Below, piece by piece: positions 42,399 to 52,729 of a stretch of 64,000 nucleotides of DNA. The notes below the pieces were generated by a model, which did not search any database, had not been told where the DNA came from, and saw only the letters and a list, made by a program, of their open reading frames with translations. Position numbers and translations under genes: made by a program. Each line of letters starts with the position of its first letter. Position 1 is the stretch's first letter. Source of the DNA: Metellina segmentata (lineage: Eukaryota > Arthropoda > Arachnida > Araneae > Tetragnathidae); assembly GCA_947359465.1 (NCBI GenBank), contig OX375879.1:96458396-96522395 (forward strand), given 5' to 3'.

Positions 42399-43327
42399 TT
42401 CCCTCTATCCCAAAATAAGTGCCACATTTAATGCTTAAAATTTGTTCTGAAATCGTTGTCACAAATGAGAAAAAGATGCTGAAACAAATATCTGATAGCA
42501 AATCAAAAGGAATTTTTTTCTAATATGATTAACTATCAAGAGTTTGTTAGTGCGTGCCAAAAGCGAATGCGGTTTGCGCGAATGCCAAATGATTATTGTT
42601 TGCGCGAATGTCAAATGATTATCGTTTGCGCCCGCGCATTAATAACTTGGCTCGTGAAGAATTTGGAATCGTTTGGCAATTTAATTATTTTTATTTTTAT
42701 TCCTTAGATAAAGATAGGTTCAAAATTTTTGTTCTTGTTATCGTCAGAACTATTCGAGTCAAAAATTCTTCGACTAGCTGATGCAGATCTTTATACGGAA
42801 TTTTGTTCGGACACGTAGAAGCGTTCCGCATGGAATAGTTTTATTAGTCACGGAGGCCGTGATGATGAACACAGAATGTTACAGATGATGTTAATGAACA
42901 CAGAATTTTCTAATAAATGAGTTTTAATTATAGTCCACTTACTTAGTTGATCCTTCTCCGTTGCACGGAACAAGTGTTTGACTTTTAGGATTACAATATT
43001 ACTAGGACGGGGATTTTCTCGTCTTCCTTTCTTAATGTGTATAATTCCGTAGGATTTATATTCAGAAGACGTCACTACTTTCTTTGCATGTTTGCAATGT
43101 GAAGGAAATGTTTTCTAACTTTTTCTTCAATATCCTTAAAAATTTCTTCGATTTTATACCAACCTTTGTCTAGAATAAAAAGAAGACGAATGAGTGGCTT
43201 CTTAAATTACCTTACACCGTAAAAAAAATCTGTCCTCGTTGATACAGTTCACTTCAAAATTGAAGAAAAACTATTAATTTTCGAAACAAAAATGTGTAAA
43301 TGTGGCACTTTTTTGGGACAGAAGATG
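42399..43327. mobile_element. Non-autonomous TA-flanked element with Stowaway-like ends
   Basis: The left end reads TTCCCTCTATCCCAAAATAA followed by GTGCCACATTTA. The right end in reverse complement reads CATCTTCTGTCCCAAAAAAG followed by TGCCACATTTA. Both lie beside TA. The 929-bp interior has no recognisable transposase. A tandem repeat sits at 42558-42640. Confidence 0.7.
42558..42640. repeat. Tandem repeat, about 31-bp units
   Basis: Units of GCGAATG(C/T)CAAATGATTAT followed by (T/C)GTTTGCGC, two full and one partial. Confidence 0.8.
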
Positions 43328-44047
43328 TATATATTTAGAAAAATATACGAATATTACGTGGCTTGTGGAAGATCATGGTTCCTCTGAGAGTCGCGACACA
43401 CAGCTTGAAACCTCTGGGAAAGGTAATTTGAATTGAAAAGCATCTCCCTTGTTCAAACGTTAATTTACACTTTTGCGTTTTGTATTGAATTACATAACCG
43501 TCAATAAGATATTCGAAATTCATATACCTTTATTACATAACGTGAAACAAACAACAGAAAGCTGATTACAGTGGCATAAAAAGGGTCAGAAATAGATGTT
43601 TAAAAATTCGACTTCATTAGACTGGATGCTTTGCGTGAAATTCATCTAGCTAAATAATTCAACATCTAGCTAAATAAAACAAAAACGCTCATTCTGGGAA
43701 ACACAAGGAAACAAAAACGCGCATGATTATAACCTATTAAACAGATTAGGTGCTCAATTATACATCTATACAGAGAAACACTTCCTTTTATAATAGTAGA
43801 GAATTTCACTCATCCTGTCAGTGTCATTTTACCTCACATCGGTCATTCTTTTTACGACACTTCATTCCTGTCGATGTTTCATTTCTTTATTCCCTCACAC
43901 ATCATCATCGAGCTTTTTCGCCCGCATTCACCGCGATACATTTCATTTTTCTGTTCCATTTATGACACACGCAAGGGATTACGCGAATAGAGTTTTTGCT
44001 TGTAACTCTTATAATGGGGAAAATCATCAAATCACACCTTTTCCAAA

Positions 44048-44973
44048 GCATAGTTCCCAAACTTTTTTGATTAAATGCCTCATTCCATTTCAAAGACAGT
44101 TTTTTTCATCGCCCCCTCCAACTGAAAAACTTTATCTCAACGAATAACAAATTACTATACTAGTGTATCGGGGGCCCTGTAACTTTAAACCCTCCAAGTG
44201 GTTTTGACGAGATATCTTATCTATTACAATTTGACCAATTTTTCAAATGACAAGATATCTCGCCATCAAGATATTGTCCATGCTTTTTATGACGAGATCA
44301 AGATCTGGTCATTTTATTAATTACCTCGTCGAGATAACCACCAGAAGAGTTGATTTCACCAAAATATTTCTATAGCTGTGTGTGTAATTTTAGAATTTCA
44401 AAAAGTTAGTTCGGAAGTTAAACAACTTGAAGCTGAAGCACGACAGATATTTATTAAAATGAAATTACAAAACGTAAACTGAATATTAACACTCTAGATT
44501 GCTCACTGTTGTTAGTAATTAACTGCTCACTATTATAAGAAATCAAATACGTAAAATTAAAAGCAATCATAAAATGAAAAGATGAGCCTGCTGTCGTGCT
44601 ATCAATTTGTCTATTATTAGACTAGTTTCGCCAGAATCAAGACTTGTTTCCGCATAAAATCGACTGAATAGAATCAAAATTTTACTTGGCATTGCCCACA
44701 ACCTGTCGTCGTGTTTAAAGATTGATCTGTTGTCACTTGCATTTGACTTTGAATTATTCTTGATATTAATACTGCATTTCTGAAGGGAGTAAGTCTGTAT
44801 GGTCAAGTGTTTGATTAAAGAATTTTAGGCGGCCCATTTTTTAATATTTTCATGCCTACTTTTGCTCCTTTACGCACCCTCTCTTATTTTCCCTGAGGCC
44901 AGCAGAGCCCTCAAAGATTCCTTCGGCGAGCATATAGAATCGGTAAGGCCCACTTTGGGAAACTATGAGTAAG
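44048..44973. mobile_element. Possible hAT-like non-autonomous element
   Basis: Left CATAGTTCCCAAACTTTTTT; right end reversed CATAGTTTCCCAAAGTGGGC. Such ends resemble hAT terminal repeats (CAGNGGTTCCCAAAGTGGG). I could not find matching 8-bp flanks, and the repeats agree for only about 13 bases, so the pairing is tentative. Copy 4 of the GACGAGATA family is nested inside. Confidence 0.4.
44188..44351. mobile_element. GACGAGATATCTCGTC-type TIR element, copy 4
   Basis: The best-defined copy: AACCCTCCAAGTGGTTTTGA at the left, and AACTCTTCTGGTGGTTATCT when the right end is read in reverse. Length 164 bp, no coding capacity. Confidence 0.75.
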
Positions 44974-46805
44974 AGTGAGACACTACTCAAAATGGAGATC
45001 ATTTAAACCGGCAAGCGATTTCACTAAATTCGAACAAACCGTAGAAATCAGACATGGAAAGACTATGTTTTTAATAGAGATGTGAAGGAATTCTACAAAT
45101 TTTAAATTGAAAAGGAAAATACACTGAGAGAGTTTGAATATTTTCGATTTATATTGTGAAATTTATTTTCGAGAAGGTGCGAAATGTTCATATTTCGTGG
45201 GGTATTTGACATAATTGGCAACAAAAATTGACATAAAGTTTTCTGATATAGTACGTGTCAGTAATGGCTCATTGACTATTTAAATAATTTAATATTTATT
45301 GGTGTTAGATAATTAGCAATGGGTATTTGAAAACAATCTTTTTTCAAGCAAGTTATGGAATTTCAAATTTTGATAACAAAAGAGTTAATTACCATTAAAT
45401 TTAATTACTTCAATGCATCACTCGGCAATACTCAAGTTTGCATGAAAATTTCTCTATTAATCTATTAATTTTTGACGCTCTTTTAATAGCAATTGAACAG
45501 ATATGTCTCTTGTTATTAACGTGGGAGAAAACGACACGAAAGTAAGTCTCCCTGTTATAAAGACTTGGTAATGGGCGCACAAGATTTGTGACTTTTGTAA
45601 GAGGAATAAAAAACTTCTCAGCGTGTCTTTGCTTTCAAACCTCAGCAATTCATTACTACCATACTTTGTACTGTATCGATGTCTGTGGAACAGGTCCTAG
45701 GCAAACAGAACTTAGTCGCAGTGCGACTTGAAAAATATGATCGTTTGGACTAGGTCTAGGTTTCACCTTGACTAAGGAAAGTAGTAACAACAACACGACT
45801 ACAACTTACGTAAACGTGTATTAATCATTCTGAATAATCTTATTACGAAAAAGAACTACAAAAATACGTTTATTTATGCTAAAAATGAATCCGCAATGCA
45901 CGAAAACCCTATTTAAGTAAAAATTCATATATTCACGTATTTGTAAAACACCGATTTCTTATAAGCAGTACATAACTGATTAGTGAAGGTTGATAAGTAC
46001 TGAGTCAAAATGATACTCAAGTACAAATATAAAATAAACCAATGTCTCATTTCGTATATATTATTTTGATTTATTCAGAATAAACGTAAAGCGCGGACAC
46101 TATTAAATTATATTATTAAATAGAGCACTATACTATTAAAATTACAACCTTATATCAACTGTTCTATTACAAAGTCGATGCTTTTACTAAATTCACACAC
46201 ATCACACATTTTATCAGAAATAATTACGATTTAATCGCAATTATTTATGTTTTGCTGAAATGACTCGAACAAATCCCAGCTGATACGTTTTGTATTAAGA
46301 ATCTCCTGACAGTTATTCTGTTAGGTTTGTGACCATAATTTTACAGCTGACTTTATTTCATGTTGCTAAATGAGTTTTTGTTTTTACATATTTTTATTTT
46401 ATTTTAATAGCATTTGAGTATAAGTTAATAGACGAACATATATACGTCAGATAAATAACTTAAAGCTTATATCGCTTACTATAGTTGCAAGTTTTGTATA
46501 AAACGTTTAATCTTAACTAAAAATATCGCTAATTTAAATTTTCTTGGCAGTATCATTTTTAAATGGCAATGAACCAGCGAGTATTGAAAATTATTCAATT
46601 TTCAAGATCGGAAGGTCTTACAATAACATATTTGGTCAGAGAGGTTATATCTCATGTGTCAGGGCAAATGGGATTTTGTCAAATGGCTACTCAGAATCTT
46701 AAATTGAAAATATTTAACTCTTTCTCAAAAATATTAAGGAAGACAAAAGAGCATGCCATGATACAACTCATTGTAATTTAGATTCGTAGATTCTTTTTAT
46801 TTTTG
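44974..46805. other. AT-rich non-coding sequence
   Basis: No supported gene. The 72-codon frame at 46563 has no recognised motif. Confidence 0.4.
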
Positions 46806-46858
46806 AATAAATAGCCCGTTGCGTTACACCAGTGGGACGTTGATTAAAAATACCATAC
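46806..46858 (+). mobile_element. SINE tail fragment
   Basis: AATAGCCCGTTGCGTTACAC and GGGACGTTGATTAAAAATAC match the SINE 3' end. Confidence 0.65.
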
Positions 46859-48202
46859 CACCATCTCTAGTTTTTATTTTAAGCAAATTATATTATTTTT
46901 TAAATTATAATGATGCACTCGACTCCTTTGGACCCATCAAAAGAGACTTAGCTTCTTTTCCTCGATAAGATAGGTATAATCCTCACAAGTTTCATAGAGT
47001 AAAACCTCATATCTCATTTCACAAGAACAAGATTGAAAACTCGGATTTCTCAATCTTCAGACCAAGTAAGAATAAATTCACACAACATAAATTTACTATG
47101 GCAATTAAAAGTCAAGCAGCTAAGTAACAAGTATTCGAGAGTCTTAGGAGACTTATGAAAGAACATGTTTTAGTTGTATCCACGTGTTTTACACAAAGAA
47201 GATACTGGTTCAGTTACAATATTTTGTGATGGATCGTTCCAAATACTTAACTTGCAAAATCATCATCATACTAAGGATAGATTCGAGTGCAGGTGAGAAA
47301 GCAAGTTTTTGCCTCAGAAAAAAATTGAAATCGACAAAAAAATTACCAAATGTCTCATTCAAGAAGTTAAAATTTTATCAAAGTTTCTCATTTGTTAGTA
47401 ATAAATACTATTATACACGATAATTATAAAAAAATAAGAGAGGTTAATTAATAGCTGAAATAAATTGCCTTTATTAGTCGTGACCATTTTTAACCAATGA
47501 CATCGCGGTGCATCTGTGAGGTTCTCGATGGCTTCTTTCCTAGTTCCACACTTTAAATATTCGTTAAAAATACATAATATATTTCACAAATAAATAACTT
47601 TTTTTTATCTATATATACACATTATAATTACTCTTTCCATCGCCGTAATATATAACAAAAATTCACCGGTCAAGACTAGTGCTATTAACGGTCATAAACG
47701 GTATTCGCAAAAGAACAAATGCAACACACACACAAATTGAATATTGATAAATAATAATAATCAATGTTATTTTAATGCTCCGTGCCATGTTATGCTAAAA
47801 ATTCAAAGGCCGTGTGTTAAAATAGATGTTTAATTTTTTTTAATATTGCATTTTCTTACTGGGTCTTTTTGACAGGAAAATATGAGAATCGTCGTTCGTT
47901 ACATTTATGATAAAATATATTTTTACCATAAGCTTAAACGTTTCAGAAAAATTCTTATGTCAAAACATTCGTTTTAAATGTAATAGAAAAATTCCGTCAT
48001 TAGTTGCGAAACAAAATTTTTAAAAACATTAGGATAGAAAAAAAAATGACTTTTTTGCCTATTCCAAATTCTAATTTATTTTTTAATACTTCATGTATTT
48101 TCGATGCATGGAGAGTACTATCCTTGATCAAAAGATATCACTAGCATTTTAAATATAATTTCATTTAAAATTTTAATTTTAAAACACACAAGAGTAACAA
48201 AC
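46859..48202. other. AT-rich non-coding sequence
   Basis: Nothing supported. Confidence 0.4.
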
Positions 48203-48371
48203 CTGTTGAGTCCGTTGAAAGTGCCGCAGTTCTCGAAGAGAAGCTAGCTGCCAGAAATGTCGGTGAAACTCCGCGGGGACTTATCTCAGTAAAGTGGCTT
48301 TCCGACAGAGGCGCATCGTAACATTCGGTCACAAATCGTCTGCCAACTTTTGAGTCAACGTTCTCTCGTTC
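48203..48371 (-). other. Candidate non-coding first exon
   Basis: A GC-richer island in AT-rich sequence. On the minus strand it ends with a donor (CAACAG then GTTTGT, GT at 48202-48201). All reading frames contain early stops, so it would be a 5' UTR exon; short upstream ATGs with frames under 25 codons are present. An X-box-like motif lies at its presumed 5' edge. It is on the strand of the calcyphosin-like gene and about 12.3 kb upstream of the acceptor at 35928, which needs such an exon. The link is inference; the transcription start is not defined. Confidence 0.35.
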
Positions 48372-48385
48372 GTCTCCATGGGAAC
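48372..48385. promoter_or_regulatory. X-box (RFX-type) motif at candidate first exon
   Basis: GTCTCCATGGGAAC, reverse GTTCCCATGGAGAC, satisfies RYYNYY-N2-RRNRAC in both directions and stands at the edge of the GC-rich island. Confidence 0.4.
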
Positions 48386-48439
48386 CGATATCAACATTAC
48401 TTCCTCAATTACATCGCGCGTGGAATGACTAGCGCCAAT

Positions 48440-50025
48440 TTCTATCGATTCAAGGATTTGATTTTAGTTTCACTCTTTCCTCTCCTCCTTTTATTCGATT
48501 TATTCGAGGAAGATTTTAATGCAATGAAGTAGTATCATGTGGTCGCTAAGAAACTGAGCTCAATAAAGCAAAAAGAAAACCAACGTAGTGTCAACTTTCG
48601 CACTGAAACTTACTCCTACTACATGGGAACCTGAAAAAGATAGTGGGGAAGTAGACACAAAAAGTAGAAGTTCTTTGGAGAAGTAGGCGAGGAATGGAAA
48701 TGGCAAAAATAAAAGAATTATAACAACGAATTACTTTTTGAAATCATAAAGAATTACTTTGTGGGTTTCGGAGAATCTAGTTTGAAATATTCTGAAATAC
48801 GACACTTAGAATTTAAGAAACTCGGGTACATAGCTATGGGAAAGGAAATTGTATTCAAAACTTAGCGGTCACAAATTCAACTGAAGAAATTTTTATTTTT
48901 CCCTCAAGTTAAACGATGTAAATTTTTTTTAAGCTTGTCTTATTTTACATACTTGTTTATTTAACAACGAGCTATATGAGCCGGTTAAGAGAAAAATAAT
49001 TAAATTTCTCATTCACCATAAAATGGAATGACACTCCCAAACCAACAAGCTGGAAATACAAATTTTAAATTATAAACCCCTGTTTATTACGTCTTAAGAT
49101 CCAAGCTTTGAATATTTTATGATAAATAACCATCCCGTTAATGAATTATATTCACTTTGCTATCTTCACGACTTTCCTTATTTTCAATTTTTTAACATAC
49201 AAAATGTTTTGCAATATATAAAGTAAAACTTGAGGGATATCCACAAAATCTTCTTTTACGAATATAAAATTATTAAAATTGTGTTATTAACTCCAACATA
49301 AAAATTAAAAACGAAGTTTTAGTTTAAAAGAATACAGTGTTTGAAGAAGGGGAATAGAAGAATAGGTATTCTTGTACTGGAAAAATTAAATTCATATTAA
49401 TATTTTGCATCATTTATACGGGGATATGGAAATTTTTTTGTGACATCTTTTTCTATAATCAAATAGTTTTACTAACCGGCTTCGCTCGAAAGTTTTTGCT
49501 GCTCCAGAGCACGCCTGTTTCATCAGCAATTTCGTTGCGACGGCGAACAACTTTTTGAGCTTTGTTCGTTTCATGTGCTTGGGTTTTTTTCCCCCCTCTT
49601 GGGATTGCTCGAATCATATCAGCTTTTAATGTTTTCTGTTTATTCGAGTTTGCTTTAAACTTTTATCTTTTCTTTCATAGTATATTAAATTTTACTTAAA
49701 TTGTTCCTAGGAAAGAGTTGAAAATAGTTACGTCAACCTAAAAATTCCATGTCAGAGCTCAGACTGTTCAAGTTTTGCTGCTCCACACGGATTATTTGCT
49801 TTATATATAAAATAAAGAGCATTCTCTGCAGAACACAAATATCTGTGATAACATTCTAGTCTTGTTTCAATTTTTATATTCAAATATATATTTTTTAATC
49901 CTTCGAGTTCATTTCTTTTATTTTATTTTAATTGCATCTTCTAAAAATTATGATAAAAACAATTTTCTCATAACTCAAAATATGCTTTGCAAAGTTAAAT
50001 CTGTCAATTTTCCCAAGCATGTGAG
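48440..50025. other. AT-rich non-coding sequence
   Basis: Nothing identified. Confidence 0.4.
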
Positions 50026-50068
50026 TTGCTCCAGTACGACGGTAATTGAAAATACTAATACCAACCCA
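50026..50068 (+). mobile_element. SINE tail fragment
   Basis: GTTGCTCCAGTACGACGGTA and AATTGAAAATACTAATACC resemble the SINE 3' end. Confidence 0.45.
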
Positions 50069-50282
50069 AGCATATGAAAATATACAAAAATGAAAATGAG
50101 ATTTTCATTTGAAAACAATCAAAATTAGCAATAGAAATTAAAATGTTTCTTGTAATGCAAGTCTAATCCAACATTTCTACTGATAAGAATATAATCAAAA
50201 TGCCATTTGAGGATATGAAATGAGATACACTATAGAGGTTGAATTTCCTTATACAGAGGTTGTGTAGCGATGGAGTTAGTTT

Positions 50283-50295
50283 TAACACTCGAGGG
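50283..50295. repeat. Target-site duplication, left copy
   Basis: TAACACTCGAGGG, identical to 55290-55302. Confidence 0.85.
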
Positions 50296-50603
50296 CCCGG
50301 GGCATGAGCTCTGCTACCGGGCGCGTCGGCAGGTGGCGGATAGCCGAAAGTCCTGAGCCGAAACATACTCAGGATATCCCCGAATATTGAATAAAGGGGC
50401 GCGGACCAGCTCCCGTTAACCCAAAGTGTTATGCGACCCGTGCTGATGGGTGTATGGTACTGACGGTTAATTGGTGCCTTTCACGGAGCCTCGTAGAGTG
50501 CTTGGCGACCTCTAGGAGTAACTTTCCTTACCCTGGTATGCAGGCTCTGGCGGGGTGGACTGCATAATTCCTGCGGTATATACACCAATCTATGGGGAAA
50601 AAA
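50296..50603 (+). other. 5' UTR of retrotransposon 1
   Basis: GC-rich and hairpin-rich. The first bases form a perfect GCCCGG/CCGGGC stem (50295-50300 with 50317-50322), followed by a TCCTGAG/CTCAGGA stem (50351-50357 with 50368-50374). It presumably carries the internal promoter typical of these elements. Confidence 0.6.
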
Positions 50604-51600
50604 TGAAACCAAAAACCAAACCACCGACTCCAAAGAGGAAGACACTCAGACCTTGATGGAGACCCAATCCTCAGGATCAGGCCCTGCAACCCCACAGACA
50701 GACCTTGAAGGAGATCGAGATTTCCAAAAGATAGTCTTGGGGCTTGACAGGATCGACATACAGAGGAAAAAAATCTCTGGGGCTGTCAAAAAAAAAGGCT
50801 GACCAAAGAAAGGAAGTTAGCTGAGGGCACATGGGTAGAGAACAGACCCAAACCAAAAGCTAAAACCACTCCCAGGGGAAAGGAGTTACAGACCCCGATC
50901 AGGCCCTCTACCAAGAGGCCACGGTCGGATGGTAGTACTCCCCACTCTCAGGAGAAAATGTCAACAAAGAGGGCTAAACCCGGATACGGGGCAGACCCTA
51001 GTTATAGACACCGTATCAGCTGTGAAGATGGCAGTTGTCGTGGAAGGATATCCAGACCAGAAACTGTCAGAAGAACAGCTGATGACCTTCCAACTAGACG
51101 CAATGTCTAAGATTGAGGGCGTTCCTCCGGGAACAGGACCTCAATTCAAATATTGTCGTCTGGAAGGAGGAGCTATAATCATCCTCTGTGCCGACTCTAA
51201 CAGCAGCCAATGGCTGACCAGAACTGTTAGAGAAATGTCACCATGGAACGGCCTGTCCCTCCTTGTTGACGAGGCACGTAAAATTGTTAAAACCACAAAA
51301 TTTATAGCCAAGATCCCAGCTATATACAACAAGTTCTCCGGTAAAGAGATTCTACAAAAAGTAGAAGCTCAGAACGGAGGACTAACTGCCACAGAATGGG
51401 GAATCCTCAACCAAAAATCTGGTAATGAGGGTAGAACCATTGTGGTAAGTATCCCAGAACAAGATGTCAAGACCTTGATGGGTAGAGACTGTAAATTCTA
51501 CATAGGCTTTACCCAAGTGCAGGCTAGGGCTCTGGAAAAACCTGCTGCAGCTTCCGCTGACAATGTCAATGAAGCTTCTGCAGGCCAACCTGCAGCATAA
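50604..51600 (+). pseudogene. ORF1 (gag-like, DUF4780-type) of retrotransposon 1, frameshifted
   Basis: An ATG at 50604 begins an MKPKTKPPTPKRKT peptide, but the frame stops early. A basic Lys/Arg/Pro-rich segment (LTKERKLAEGTWVENRPK, TKRPRSDGSTPHSQEKM) is readable in one frame to about 50985. The conserved core then continues in another frame from about 50970 to 51600: LVIDTVSAVKMAVVVEGYP, LTRTVREMSPWNGLSLLVD, FIAKIPAIYNKFSGKEIL, ending AGQPAA. The core matches what I know of DUF4780 regions in arthropod retroelement ORF1 proteins, which probably bind the element RNA. The 223-codon open frame from 50929 starts at GTG and does not have a real start. Confidence 0.75.
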
Positions 51601-51604
51601 ATGA

Positions 51605-52729
51605 CTTGCTGCAGCCAACCTCAGTGGGGTTTTCCGGACTGAGGGAATCCACATTGCCCTAATCCAAGAACCCTGGCTGTACAAAGAAGGCATCAGGGGA
51701 TTAAAAGACAGTGGAGGTAAGTTAATTTATGATTTTGCAAGCTCCTCTCCAAGAGCTTGCTTACTTATTAACAACAACAACGATGCAATGCCGATCCATG
51801 AACTTTGTTCTAGGGATTTGGCAGTAGCAAAAATAACTCTTCATAATGGCGGGAGAACCAGAGAAATCTTGATAGGCTCTGGGTACCTGCCATATGAGGA
51901 AAAAGATCCTGTGAGTGCAGAGCTGAAGATATTGACAGCGTGTGCAGAACAGCAATCGGGATTGATTCTCGGTTGTGATGCGAATGCACACCACACAATC
52001 TGGGGCAGCTCCAACATCAATGATAGAGGTGAAGCTCTTTTAGACTTTGTACTTGAAAATAACCTAGATATCTTAAATGTAGGAAACAAACCGACCTTTA
52101 TAACTAGTGTAAGAAAGGAAGTACTTGATATAACCTTAACCAGCCCTGAACTAAGTAGTTATATTCACAATTGGCATGTTGATGAGAAGCCTTCAATGGC
52201 AGACCATCAATTTATCCACTTCTCACTGAAATCTGAATATCACTGGGAGAAGACGTTCAGAGATCCCAAAAGGACGAACTGGACCTCTTTTTACAATGAA
52301 CTCCAGAATTACCTGGAGGACTTCTCTCGGAAAATCTATGATACTTACGATCTAGAACTGTTCGCAGACGGCCTGCAGCAGGCAATCTATATTTCATATA
52401 CAAATAACTGTCCCCTCCTTCTAAGGAAAGGCAAACAACCAAACTCATGGTGGAACCAAGACCTTATGAGGCAGAGGAAGACAGTAAGAAAACTTTTCAG
52501 GAAAGCAAAGAAATCTGGCAAGTGGGAAGAATACAAGTGCCTACTTTCAGAATACAACAAAGCTGTTCGAATGGCCAAAAGGAATTCATGGAGGAAGTTC
52601 TGTGATTCGGTTGAAAGTACCGCTGAAGGCGCTAGACTCCACAAAATTCTTAAAAGAGATACACCAATATTGGTGGGGACCCTTAGAATAATTCCGGTGG
52701 CTATACCAAAACTGGCAGAGAAGTTATAG
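51605..52729 (+). pseudogene. ORF2 endonuclease domain of retrotransposon 1, 5'-truncated
   Basis: An AP-type endonuclease that would nick target DNA for target-primed reverse transcription. The frame is open from 51605 (after a TGA) with no ATG until 51788, and begins at ANLSGVFRTEGIHIALIQEP, so the catalytic Glu segment (QEPWLY) is kept but the N-terminal strand with the catalytic Asn is missing. Further motifs: GCDANAHHTIWGS (Asp/Asn), EVLDITLTS and the terminal ADHQFIHFSL (Asp-His). A frameshift near 52685 diverts it to a stop at 52727-52729, away from the reverse transcriptase frame. The sequence around 51580-51620 has repeated CTGCAG and CCAACCT strings, which may have mediated the loss at the ORF1/ORF2 junction. 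Confidence 0.8.
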
